A stretch of 64,000 nt of DNA from CADEEN01 sp963840805. Its GTDB lineage: Bacteria; Pseudomonadota; Gammaproteobacteria; Burkholderiales; Burkholderiaceae_C. Shown one piece after another: positions 32,701 through 43,189 of the stretch. The notes under the pieces were generated by a model. That model was given only the letters and a program-made list of their open reading frames with translations, did not search any database and was not told where the DNA came from. A program made the position numbers and the translations under genes. The stretch lies in NCBI GenBank assembly GCA_963840805.1, contig CAWJAJ010000015.1, positions 1 through 64,000 on the forward strand, in the 5' to 3' direction. Within the stretch, counting starts at the first letter, position 1. Every line of letters starts with the position of its first letter.

Positions 32701-35700
32701 GTCGCGGTGACCGTCGTGACGGCCGTGGCGTTCTCGGCAACGTTCAGGGCTGGCGCTGGCGCCACCCCGTCGCTGGTGATGACCGGAGCCACGTCGTTGA
32801 CGTCGGTCACCGTCACGGCGAGGGCCTGGCTGTCGGTGAGCGTGCCGTCCGACACCTGCACCACCACGTCGTAGACGTTGTCGGCGTCGGCATCCGTCGG
32901 CGCCTCGTAGTCCGGCGCGGCCAGGAAGCTCAGCACGCCGGTGCTGGCATTGATGGTGAAGCGCGCAGCGTCGGCCCCGCCGCTGATCGAGTACGTCAGG
33001 CGCGGACCGTCCACGTCGGTGGCCGTGACCGTCGTCACGGCGGTGCTGTTCTCGGCGACGTTCAGGCGGCGCTCGCCCCACCGCCGTCGCTGGTGATCAC
33101 CGGCGCATCGTCGACCGCCGTCACCGAGGTCGACAGCGTCGCGGTCGCCGCGGCGATCGCGGTCGTGCCGCCGTTGACCGCCGTGTTCACGTTGACGCGC
33201 GTTTCGCTGCCCGCGGTGCTCGAGAAGCCTCCGCCGTACGAGTCGTCGAGCCCGCGCAGCGTGAGCGCCGGCGGCGTGCCGTTGTAGTCGGCCACCGGCA
33301 CGAATCGGATCAGCGTCGCGCTGCTCACTGCCAGCGCGCCGGCGCCGTCGGCCACCGCGCCGATGGCGAACCAGTTGCCGCCGCCGTTGCTCGAGTACTG
33401 CCACGTGCCCTGCGTGCCCGCGTTGGCGGTGTTGCCCACCACGGCAATGCCGGCCAGGCTCGCGCCCGCGTCGATGTCGGCGAACTGGCCGGTGAAGATC
33501 GTCGCCACCGTCTGGCCCGGCGGGTTCGCCGTGTCCTCGGCAACCGATGCCAGCGTCCCGTTGCCGAGCGTCGGCGCATCGTTGACGGGATTGACCGTGA
33601 TGGCCACCGTGTCGGTATCGGTCAGCGCGCCGCCGGTGCCGGTGTTGCCCTGATCGTTGGTGACGATCTGCAGGCTCGCGGCCCCGTTGAAGTTGGCCGC
33701 GGGGCTGAAGCTCATGCCTGCCAGCGCGGCATTGATGCTGGCGACGGTGCCGGTGAACGTCATCGTCGCGTCGGCCGCACCGTCGCCCACCGAGAAGCTC
33801 AGCCCCGCGGTGCCCGCCAGCGTGAGCGTGCCGTTGGTCCCGGTCAGCGTCACCTGCACGTGCGTTGCTGCCCGCGTCGGCGTCGCCGATCGAGATCAGG
33901 TTGCCGTTGCCCGACGAGAACACCAGCGTGCCGTCCTCGTTGACGGACTGCGCCGCGGGAACGCTGTTGACCGGGGCGACGTTCGGCGATCTCCCGGTTC
34001 GTGACGCACACGTCCGCCGCGTCGACGCCGTTGTAGCTCGCGTCGGCGCTCGTCGCCGCCGCGGTCACCACGGTGTAGGCGGCGTCGCCGTCGTTGGCGT
34101 AGTCCTGCAGCCCGAACACCGTCACCGTCTGCAGCACGTTCCAGTTCGCGGTGGTGAAGGTCAGCGTGGTCGGGCTGACCGTGCCTTCGCTGGCGTCGCC
34201 GCTGGCGATCGTGATCGTCACGTCGGCGGTCGGCTGGCTGGTCAGGCCGACCTGGAACGTCGCCGACGTGCCGGCCTCGGTGGTGGCCAGCCCGTAGCGC
34301 TGGAAGAACACGCCGTCGGCGTCGCCGCGTGCCGTTGCCGCCCCAGGCCACGATGAAGCGCCCGCCCGGCTGCGCCACCACCTCCGGCCAGAGCTGGTCG
34401 CCTGCCGTGGTCGTGTTGACCTGGAACTCGGCACCGATCGCGCTGCCGTTCCACGAGAAGCGCCGGCCGACCACGCCGATGCCGGCGCCGTCGGCCGCGC
34501 TGTTCCATACCACCGTGAGGTTGCCGCCGGCGTCCGCGCTCACCGAGGCGATCGGCTGCTGCGCCGAGCTCACGGTGGTGGTGTTGACGCGCGTCTCGCC
34601 GCCGATCGCCGAGCCGTTGGCGGCGTAGCGCTGCAGGTAGACCTCGAAGGTGCCGTCGGCGTTGCGGCTCTGGTAGACGACGACGAAGCGGCCGTCGGCC
34701 AGCATCGTCACGTCGTGGTAGAGCTGGCTGTTGGCGGTCGTCGTGTTGACGCGGAACTCGTTGCCCTGCGCCGTGCCGTTGGCAGCGAAGCGCTGGCCGT
34801 ACACGCCATAGCCCGAGCCGTCCTGCAGGTCGCTGGCCCAGGTGACGACGAAGCTGCCGCTGTCGGACATCGCCACCGAGGCGAGTTGCTGCGTGCCCGC
34901 CGTGTAGGTGTTGACGCGGAACTCGCCCCCCTGCGCCACGCCGCTGGCGTCGTAGCGCTGGCCGTAGATGCCGATGCTGGCGTCCGGATCCTGCGGGCTG
35001 GACCACACGATCACGAATGCGCCGGTCGACGACATCGCGATCTGCGACGTGATCTGGCTGCCGGCCGTCGTCGTGCTGACGCGGAACTCGGCACCCTGCG
35101 CCACGCCGGCGGCGTTGTAGCGCTGGGCGTAGACGCCGTAGCCGCTGCCGTCCTGGTTGTTGCTCGACCAGGTGACGACGAAGTTGCCCGTGGCGTCCAT
35201 CGCCACCGACGGGCAGGATCTGGGTGTCCGCGGTGGTGGTGTTGACCAGGAACTCGCCGCCCAGCGCCGTGCCGTCGGCGCTGAAGCGCTGGCCGTAGAT
35301 GCCGTAGGCGTTGCCGTCCTGCAGGTTGCTCGCCCACACGACGACGAAGTTGCCGTTGGCGTCGGTCGCGATCGCCTGGCTCACGTTGGCCGCGATGCTC
35401 TGGTCGCCGACCGTCGTCGTGTTGACGCGCGTCTCGCCGCCCAGCGCCGACACCGCCACCGGCGTCACGGTGATCGCGGCGCTGTCGTTGTCGAGGTTGG
35501 TCACCGACACGTCGGCCGGGTCGAGCCCGTTGTAGTTCGGGTCGGTGCTGCTCGCCACAGCCAAAAGGACCGAGTAGCCCACGTTGCCGTCGATCTGGCT
35601 GTCGTCGACGCCGCTCACCGTCACCGTCTGCGGCGTGCTCCAGTTGGCGGTGGTGAAGGTCAGCGAGCCGGCCGACACGCCGCCCTCGGTCGCGTCCGAG

Positions 35701-38700
35701 ACCGACAGGCCGACGGTCACGTTGGCCGTCGGCGCGCTGCGCAGCACGACGGAGAACGTGGCCGTGCCGCCGCCTTCCGTGGTGGTGAGCCCGCTGAGCG
35801 GCGTGACGACGAAGCCCGCCACGTTGATCGTCACCGTGTCGGTGTCGCTCTGCGCCCCGCCCGCGCCGCTGTTGCCCTGGTCGCTGGTGGCGATCTGCAG
35901 GCTCGCGCCGCCGCTGACGTTGGCCGTCGGCGTCAGGCTCATGCCGGAGAGCGCGGCGTTGATGTTCGCCAGCGTGCCGGTGAACGTCATCGCCGCGTCG
36001 GCCGTGCCGTCGCCGGTCGAGAACGTGAGCCCCGACGTGCCGCTCAGCGAGAGCGTGCCCTGCGTGCCGGTCAGCGTGACCTGCATCGCCGCGGCGCCGG
36101 CATCGACGTCGCCGATGCTGATCAGGTTGCCGTTGGCGGCGCTGAACACCAGCGGCACGCCTTCGCGCGCGGTCTGCGTGCCGGGGACGGTGTTCACCGG
36201 CGCGTCGTTCACCGCGGTGACGGTCATCGACGCGCTGGCCGCCTGGCTCGAGTACGCGGTGGTGCCGCCGCCGGCGCCGGGGTTGGCATACGCTGGCGTG
36301 GCGTTGGTCGAGGCGCTGCCCGTGGTCTGGTCCCAGGCCACGAAGCCGAAGCTCGCGGTCTCGCCGTTGGCGCCGTCGGGGATGTAGCGCACCTGCGAGG
36401 TCGAAGTCAGCAGCAGGGCGTTGGTGGCCGACACCGCGCCGAACGCCGTTCCAGGTCACGCCGTCGGTGGAGTATTGCCAGGTGCCGTTGCCGCTCTTGC
36501 CGGTGATGGCGATGCCCTTCGAGCGCGCCGCTGTCGACGTCGGCCCAGCTCGCACCGGTGAGGATCGTGTTCGACCGTGGTGCCGCTGCTGGTCGTGTTC
36601 TCGTCGGTGGCGGTCGAGCGTGACCGTGGCCGCGTTGGTGATCGTCGGCGCGTCGTTGACGCTGCTGACCGTCATCGACGCGGTCGCGCTCTGGCTCGAG
36701 TACGGCCGTGCTGCCGCCGCCCGCGCCCGGGTTGGCATACGCCGGCGTGGCGTTGGTCGACGCGGTGCCGCGTGGTCTGGTCCCAGGCCACGAAGCTGAA
36801 GCTCGGCGGTCTCGCCGTTGGCGCCGTCGGGGATGTAGCGCATCTGCGTAGCCGGAAGTCAGCAGCAGGGCGTTGGTGGCCGACACCGCCCCGAACGCGG
36901 CCCAGGTCACGCCATCGGTGGAGTATTGCCAGGTGCCGTTGCCGCGTCTTGCTGGTGACGGCGATGCCCTTCAGCGCGCCGCTGTCAACGTCGGCCCAGC
37001 TCGCACCGGTGAGGATCGTGTTCACCGTGGTGCCGCTGCTGGTCGTGTTCTCGTCGGTGCCGGTGAGCGTGACGGTGGCCGCGTTGGTGATCGTCGGCGC
37101 GTCGTTGACCGCGCTGACGGTGATGCTCGCGCTCGCGGTGGCGCTGCTGAAGGCGCTCGAGCCGCCGTTGGTCGTCGTGTCGGCGGTCAGGCCGGCGGTG
37201 CCGCTGGTCTGGTCCCAGGCACGGAAGGTGAGGCCGGAGCCGACCGTGCCGTTCCAGTTCGCGTTCGGCACGAAGCGCACATACGTGTTCGTGTCGGCGA
37301 TCAGCAGCCGCGCGCTGGCGCCGCTGGGGCTGCCGAAGGCGTTCCAGGTCACGCCGCCGTTGGCGCTCCACTGCCAGCTGCCGTTGGTGTTGTCGACCGC
37401 CGTCACCGCGATGCCGGTCAGCGCGCCGCTGTCGCCGTCGGTGACGCGGCCGCTGATCAGTGCCGACACCAGCGTGCCGGGGTTGCTCGCCGGGTCTTCC
37501 AGGATCGTCGTCAGCGCATTGGCGCCGGACAGCGCCGGTGCCTGGTTGATGCCCACCAGCGCCAGCGCGTCGAACTCCTCGCCGCCGGCGCTGATGCCGA
37601 CGTCCGCACCGGTGAACAGCATCGCAGCCGTTCCAGCGGTTGTTCCGGAACCCACGCTGCTCAGCGTGACCGTGATGATGTCGTACTTGGTGGCCGACAG
37701 GTTGTTGCTGCCGACCGTGCTGTCGTTGGCGTTCAGCGTGAACAGCAACTGCCCGGCGCTCAGCGACACGCCGCCGATGGTCACCGCCGAGCCGATCAGC
37801 TCGACCCCTTCGATGCCGGCGTTGAGGTTGAAGCCGGCGCCGTCGACGAACTTCTGCGTCAACGTGCCCGCGGTCGTGCCGGCGCCGGTGGCGGTGGCGA
37901 CGAACAGGTCCAGATCCACCTTGCTCGGCTCCGAAATCAGGAAGCTGCCGGCCTGCAGCGTCTGGCCGCCGACCACGGTGGACTGCTCGACCAGCGTGAA
38001 GTCGCCGACCTGCTTGGCGGTCGGGTTCTGCAGCAGGATCGAGAAGGTGCCCGCGCTGAAGTTGCCCGGCGTCGTCGGGCGGAACAGCACGATATCGTTC
38101 TTGCTCACCGCCACGCCGCCGAAGGTCTCGTTGGCCGTCACCGCGAACAGGATGTCGCCGGCCAGCAGCGTGGTGGCGCCGCCGCCGGCGCCCACCGTCA
38201 CGCTGCGGCTCACGCGGTGCAGGCCGGCCAGGTTGGCGTTGCCGTCGGCGGCGAAACTGTCGATGTCGAACACGCTGGAGAAGGTGCCCGCGGTGGTGCC
38301 GCTGCCGAGTGCGAGATTCGGATCGCCGAAGTTCACGACCTGGCCGTCGTTCCAGCTCAGGCCGCCGCTGCCGGCCGACGAGGTGGCGACCGTCGCCGAC
38401 GACAGCCACAGCGATGCCGGCGGGGTGGCCGCGCCCAGCGTCACGCTGGTGTCGACGTTGGCGCTGGTGCTGCCGTCGCCGTCGGTCAGCACGAAGCGCA
38501 CGGTGCGCGTTCCCAGCGTCGGGCTCGCGCCGTCGGTGTCCTGGAAGCTGATGTTGCGCACCAGCGCCGTCGCGCTGGCGGCGTTGGCATTGGCGTTGAA
38601 CGTCACCACCAGCGGGCTGCCGCCGGTGCCGCCGCTGAAAGTGCCGATCACCGCGCCACCGTAGCTGACGTTGGCACCCGAGACACCGATCTGTCCGGCG

Positions 38701-40276
38701 CCCGTGCCCTGGTCACGGATCGCCAGCACGTCCTCGGCCGCGTCGCTGCCGGCAGCGAGCGACACCGTGAGCGTGCCGCCCGCGAAGTCGGGCGAGTCGC
38801 TGTCGGTGACACTGGCGTTGCCGCCCTGGTCGATGACGATCGCACCGCCGCCGGCGGTGTAGCGCAGCGTGTCGCCGGCGAGGCCGGAGATCACCGGCAC
38901 CCCCACCAGCGAGGCCTTCAGCGGTGCCACGACGATGGCCCATTCGCCGGCACCACTGCCACTGCCGCCGGCCGTCCACGACATCGTCACCGAGGCCGCG
39001 CCGGCCTCGGTGCTGATGCCGGTGTGCATCGTCTCCGGGCCGGTGCCGATGCGGGTCGCGAGCGCGGTCTGGCCCGCGCCGGCACCGAGCGTGGAGCGGT
39101 CGCGGATTGCCACCGCATCGACCACCACCTCGCCAGCGGCCGAACTCACGGCCACGCCGGTGATCGCGTTGCCCGTGCCGCCGGTCTTGGCGACGGTGCC
39201 GAAGGGCGTAGTCTGGTCGACGCCGTAGAAGGTGGTCGCGGCGGCCGAGATGGTCACGCTGGTGCCGGTCTGCACCACGACGTTGGCGGTGCCCACGGTG
39301 GGCGCGACCAGGTACCACAGCTGCGCCTTGACGCCGCCGCCGCCGGCCTGGCGATGCCGTATCGAGCAGCGTCAGCGCCTGGCCGCCGTAGCTGACGCCG
39401 GTGATGTTGGTGGTGTCGCCGTTGACGCCCAGGTTGACGACGAGGATGCGCTCGCCGCCCGCGGCGACGGTAGTACGACCAGGTCAGCGAGGTGGCGCCC
39501 ACCGTGGTCGACGCCGACGACGTGCTGCCGGTGGTGATGGCGAGCACACCCGACCCAGTGGCTCTGTGCGTCGGGCCCGATCGCGACCCGGGCCTCGATC
39601 TGCCCGGTCTGGACCTCGAGCACCCAGTCGCCGCCGCGCGCTGCCGATCCGGTGGCATCGATGCTCGCGGCCACGTCGGCCGTGGTCAGCTGCGCGAGCG
39701 TGGCTGAGCAGCACGCGGCCGGCCATTCGCCTGCACCGGCACTCGCAGGCATAGAGCAGGATGTCGGCATCGGCGGTGAGGGCGCCGTGCCCAAGCGCGC
39801 AGCATCTCGGCGCGCGCGCCCAGGCTGGCCGATCGACGAGCCGCTGCCCAGCAGCAGCACGCCGTCGTCGCCATGCGAGACGATGTGCAGCGCGTCGATG
39901 CCGCGGCGTCCGGCCAGCGCGTCGTCGATCTGGGCCAGGCCGTCGCGCTGCGCGTCGATCACCACCACCTCGATGCGCGTGCTCTCGTCGGGCCGTGCGC
40001 GCAGGTCGTCGATCAGGGCCTGCGTGGTCGGCCACGCGCGAGTCGATGAACACGATCTCGGTGCGCTGGGTCGCGGTGCGGGTCGCGTCGGCGTCCTGCG
40101 GCGTCGCGCGCGAGTACGGGCCGTCGACCATCCGCACCTCGGCCGACGTGGCGGGCAGCCCACAGCGCCGGGTTCAGGTCGGCCGAGTAGAGGATGCGCG
40201 GCTCGCACTCCTCGACCACGGCGCTGCGCTCGACCGGTCGGTCGAACCAGGCGGCGAGGCGGCGCAGCAGTTGCAT
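23634..40276 (-). CDS. Giant DUF4347/cadherin-like repeat surface protein (~5,500 codons), frame broken by many indels
   Basis: ATG 40276 lies 16 nt after the adaptor gene. The N-terminus has no hydrophobic signal peptide but carries the motif EECEPRILYSADLNP (40186-40230). A DUF4347 domain follows (about 39540-40130; TEIVFIDSRVADH, DALHIVSHGDDGVLLLGS). Further segments, N to C: beta-rich blocks (36700-39300), a duplicated 450-bp unit, Calx-beta-like segments around a seven-unit repeat (34290-35450), and 26 cadherin-like repeats of 106 residues (24830-33100). After a Pro-rich linker comes a hydrophobic anchor (23932-24010) with GFVWWLTRGGG, then an Asp/Glu-rich tail. The open frame ends at 23634, overlapping the cyclase gene. 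One base shift would instead stop it at the TGA overlapping the cyclase ATG. Probably a membrane-anchored adhesin; role inferred. Confidence 0.8.
24830..33100 (-). repeat. 26 tandem 318-bp cadherin-like repeats
   Basis: Landmarks such as the codons for FTINASTGVLSFVAAPDYEA recur every 318 bp (for example 25924, 26242; 30389, 30707), giving about 26 units of 106 residues over 8.27 kb. Each unit carries cadherin-type calcium motifs: VTDVNDVAPVITSDGG, LNVAENGTAV, TATDVDGPSLTYSI and ADNVYDVVVQVSDGTLTDSQ. Copies differ at a limited set of positions. Most single-base indels in the array coincide with those variable positions. Confidence 0.95.
34290..35450 (-). repeat. Seven degenerate ~55-residue repeats, possible beta-propeller
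   Basis: The encoded protein repeats the pattern GGEFRVNTTT...NFVVTWSS..QDGSGYGVYGQRY seven times, counted by the QRF/QRY/RRF positions, with about 165 bp per unit. Seven units of this size would suit a seven-bladed beta-propeller, which is my inference. The block is flanked on both sides by Calx-beta-like segments (TTEGGGTATFSVVL and TTEAGTSATFQVGL). Confidence 0.75.
36190..37080 (-). repeat. Two copies of a ~450-bp coding repeat
   Basis: The landmark GCGTTGGTGATCGTCGGCGC occurs at 36632 and 37081, and the codons for FVAWDQTTG occur near 36322 and 36779. Each unit encodes APTITNAATVTL, TILTGASWADVDSGAL, WQYSTDGVTW, TNALLLTS and YIPDGANGETA. The first-translated copy reads cleanly over most of its length. 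The second (36420-36860) contains about ten single-base insertions where the copies differ. Confidence 0.8.
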
Positions 40277-40292
40277 CGGTGAAGGCGCGCCG

Positions 40293-41219
40293 TCAGCGGC
40301 GCTGCACCACCGGGCTCACGCCCGCGTTCGGCGCGGTCACCGGGGCCGCGGCCGGCGTCACGCCGCTGCGCGCCACGGCCGAGGGGATGCTCAGCCCGAG
40401 GTCGACCTTGCAGCGCAGCCCGGCCGGCAGCGCGCCGTTGGGGTTGGGCAGTTCCAGGCGCACGCGGAAGGTGTTGCTCGCCGCATCGATGACGCGGTCG
40501 ACCGTCTTCACCACGGCCGTGACCTCGCCGCTCTTGAACAGCTCGGGCCAGACGCGGCCTTTCATGCCGGCCTCGACCTGCCCGAACGCGGCCGCCGGCA
40601 CCAGCACGTCGACGCGCAGCGGGTCGATCGCGGCCAGCCGCAGCACCGGCTTCTGGTCGACGTACTCGCCGGGCGACATGAAGCGCTCGACCACCACGCC
40701 GGCGATCGGCGCGCGGATCGTGCGCTGCTCGAGTTGCGCCGCCGCGAGCTCGACCTCGCGGCTCGAGAGCTTGCGCTTCTCCTGCGCCTGGTCGGTGCGC
40801 CCGCCGGCCACCTGCACCTCGGCGCGCTGCTTGTCGAGGTAGGTCTTGCTGACGAAGTTCTGCTCGAACAACTCGTTGGCGCGCTGCAGTTCGCGCTCGG
40901 CGAGCTCGTGCGCGCCCGTCGCCGACGTCACCTCGCCCCGCTGCTGCGCCCGCTCGCGCGCCACCGCGAGCGCCGCGCGCTCGACGCTGGCGTTGAGCTG
41001 CACGATGGCCTGGCCGCGCTGCACGAAGTCGCCGCGTTCGACGCCGATGCGCTCGATCACGCCGGGGGCGGCGCTGCCCACCTGCACGATCTGGTGCGGC
41101 TGGATCATGCAATCCAGGCCGCCCGCGGGCGCCTGGGCGAAGGCGGCCGCCGGCATCAGCGCGGCCGCCAGCGCGGGAGCAAGGGTTCTCATGCGCAGTC
41201 TTTCTTCGTCTTGTTTCAT
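40293..41219 (-). CDS. Periplasmic adaptor (HlyD/RND membrane-fusion family) with signal peptide (308 aa)
   Basis: ATG 41219 overlaps the SecA-like gene's stop (ATGA). A second ATG at 41192 would also preserve the signal peptide RTLAPALAAALMPAAAFAQA. The mature protein has the membrane-fusion-protein layout: a lipoyl half-motif GVIERIGVERGDFVQRGQAI, a helical hairpin (RELQRANELFEQNFVSKTYL; EVELAAAQLEQRTIRAPIAG), the second lipoyl half and a beta-barrel domain (VDVLVPAAAFGQVEAGMKGR). Such proteins bridge an inner-membrane pump and an outer-membrane channel. No RND or ABC pump and no TolC-like gene is adjacent, so its partners are probably the HlyD-bearing proteins of this operon. The giant surface protein starts 16 nt downstream. 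Confidence 0.88.
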   Translation of the reverse strand: MKQDEERLRMRTLAPALAAALMPAAAFAQAPAGGLDCMIQPHQIVQVGSAAPGVIERIGVERGDFVQRGQAIVQLNASVERAALAVARERAQQRGEVTSATGAHELAERELQRANELFEQNFVSKTYLDKQRAEVQVAGGRTDQAQEKRKLSSREVELAAAQLEQRTIRAPIAGVVVERFMSPGEYVDQKPVLRLAAIDPLRVDVLVPAAAFGQVEAGMKGRVWPELFKSGEVTAVVKTVDRVIDAASNTFRVRLELPNPNGALPAGLRCKVDLGLSIPSAVARSGVTPAAAPVTAPNAGVSPVVQRR

Positions 41220-43189
41220 TCGGTGCCTCCGGCAAAGCCGTACAACTCGTCGTGGTGGCGCTCGGCGCGCCGCAGATGGCGCCGCAGCTGCCGGTCCTGC
41301 CATTCGCAGCGGGCCTGCGCCAGCGCGAACAGCGCGCGCGCCAGCACGGCCGGCACGCGGCCCTGGCGGGCCCAGGCCGCCGCGGCGCGGCACAGCGCCT
41401 GCGGCACGGCGCGGCGCAGCAGGCCGTCGTCGAGCGCCAGCACGCGCTCGGCCGAGCCGGGGTCGCCATGGCGCGCGCTGCGGCCGATCAACTGCCGATC
41501 GATGCGGCGCGAGCGGTTGCGCATGGTCGCGATCACGTGCAGGCCGCCCAGCGCCGCCACGCCGTCGCCGAGGCGGATGTCGGTGCCGCGGCCGGCGATG
41601 TTGGTCGCGACCGTGACGACGCCACGCTCGCCGGCGCGCGCGATGCGGGCTGCCTCGTCGGCATCCTGCAGCGCATGCAGCACCTGGTGCTCGATGCCGG
41701 CCGCCTGCAGCCGCGCCGACAGCTGCGACGACGCGGCCACGCTGTCGGTGCCCACCAGTACCGGCCGCCCGGTCGTGCGTTCGCGTTGCACGGCGGCCAG
41801 CACCGCCTGCCACTTCGCCTCGGCGGTCGTGAACATCTGCTCGCCGAGCCAGCGGCGCCGATTCGGCCGCGCCAGCGGCACGCCGACGACGCCGCTGCCG
41901 TAGAGCACCTGCAACTCGTGGCGCGCTTCACGCAGCGTGCCGCTCGTGCCGCCGAGGTGCAGGTAGCGCACGAAGAAGCGCTGGTAGGTGATCTGCGCCA
42001 CCGTGGCGCTCGGCGGGCTCGGCGCGAGCCCTTCCTTGATCTCCACCATCTGGTGCAGTGCGCCGGTCCACTGGCGGCCTTCGGCGATGCGGCCGGTGAT
42101 TTCGTCGATCAGTTGCAGGCCGCGTGCGGTGACGGCGTACTCGCGGTCGCGGCGCTGCAGCAGGCGCGCCGCCAGTGCGGCCTCCACCAGTTCGTGCGCA
42201 CGGCGCAGCGGGTGCAGCGCGCCGTGCTGGGCCCCGCGCAGCGCCTCGGCCACGCGCGTGCGGCCGGCCTCGGTGAGCGCGGCGGCGCGCTCGGCGGGAT
42301 GCAGCGTGAAGTCGATCCCGTGTTCGAGCGCGCAGGCGATCTCGTAGGCGCGGCAGTAGGCGGCGGCGTCGACACCGCCGCACGGCGCGGCCAGGATCAG
42401 CGGCAGCGTGGCCTCGTCGAGCAGGATGCTGTCGGCCTCGTCGACGACGGCGAAGCACAGGCCCGGCAATGCCGGTGCGGCCGCGTCGCCTTCGTCGATC
42501 GACCGTGCACGCAGCACGCGCGGGTCGCGCTCGCCGGCCAGCGCGCGGTGGTCGTGCAGGTAATCGAACGCCAGCTCGCGCGCCGTGGTGTGCACGATGT
42601 CGGCGCGGTAGGTCGCGAAGCGCTGCGCGCGCGGCGTGGCGCCGACGATGGTGCCGCTGGTGAGGCCCAGCGCCGCATACAGCGGCAGCAGCGCGTCGCG
42701 GTCGCGTGCGGCCAGGTAGTCGTTGGCGGTCAGCACGTGCACGCGGATGCCGCCCAGCGCCGCCGCGGCCGCCGCCAGCGCCGCCGCCAGCGTCTTGCCC
42801 TCGCCGGTGGCCATCTCGACCAGGCGGCCTTGCAGCAGCAGCCGCGCCGCCTGCAGTTGCGTGTCGTAAGGCGTCTTGCCGAGCGTGCGTGCCATCGTGG
42901 CCGCCACCAGCACCAGCGCCGACGCAAACGCGGCTTCGCCGAGCCCGTCGCGACGCAGGCGCCCGCGCACGGCGGCGAGGGTGGCTTCGAATTGAGGGGC
43001 GTCGGCACGCGCCAGTGCGGTGATGCGGGGCAACCAGTCGCGCGCCGGCGCCAGCGACGACGCGCCGCGTACGAGGCGGCTGCGCAGTGCGCGCCCGAGG
43101 TCACGCAGGGCGGAGGGTTCGCCAGCGGCCTCGCGCTGCGGGTAGTGGCTGAATTCGAGGCCACGGGCCCAGAGCAGTTGCGCGCTCAT
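41216..43189 (-). CDS. SecA-type ATPase paralogue lacking the C-terminal translocation domains (657 aa)
   Basis: ATG 43189 overlaps the preceding stop (ATGA). SecA landmarks are in order: Walker A MATGEGKT (126-133), FDYLHDH (about 208), Walker B VDEADSILLDEA (249-260), LHQMVEIKEGL in the preprotein-crosslinking to NBD transition (about 378), NIAGRGTDI (530-538) and RRIDRQLIGRSARHGDPGS (561-579). The protein ends about 70 residues later, at AQARCEWQDRQLRRHLRRAE, which corresponds to the start of the helical scaffold of SecA (about 900 residues in E. coli). The two-helix finger, helical wing and zinc-binding tail are therefore missing. It is an ATPase probably dedicated to the neighbouring giant protein; canonical secA must lie elsewhere. 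Confidence 0.9.
   Translation of the reverse strand: MSAQLLWARGLEFSHYPQREAAGEPSALRDLGRALRSRLVRGASSLAPARDWLPRITALARADAPQFEATLAAVRGRLRRDGLGEAAFASALVLVAATMARTLGKTPYDTQLQAARLLLQGRLVEMATGEGKTLAAALAAAAAALGGIRVHVLTANDYLAARDRDALLPLYAALGLTSGTIVGATPRAQRFATYRADIVHTTARELAFDYLHDHRALAGERDPRVLRARSIDEGDAAAPALPGLCFAVVDEADSILLDEATLPLILAAPCGGVDAAAYCRAYEIACALEHGIDFTLHPAERAAALTEAGRTRVAEALRGAQHGALHPLRRAHELVEAALAARLLQRRDREYAVTARGLQLIDEITGRIAEGRQWTGALHQMVEIKEGLAPSPPSATVAQITYQRFFVRYLHLGGTSGTLREARHELQVLYGSGVVGVPLARPNRRRWLGEQMFTTAEAKWQAVLAAVQRERTTGRPVLVGTDSVAASSQLSARLQAAGIEHQVLHALQDADEAARIARAGERGVVTVATNIAGRGTDIRLGDGVAALGGLHVIATMRNRSRRIDRQLIGRSARHGDPGSAERVLALDDGLLRRAVPQALCRAAAAWARQGRVPAVLARALFALAQARCEWQDRQLRRHLRRAERHHDELYGFAGGTE

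Noticed and set aside
23634..40276. Treating the giant gene as a decayed pseudogene
   Set aside because: Indels coincide with inter-copy variable sites and the flanking operon is intact, so consensus error is the simpler explanation.
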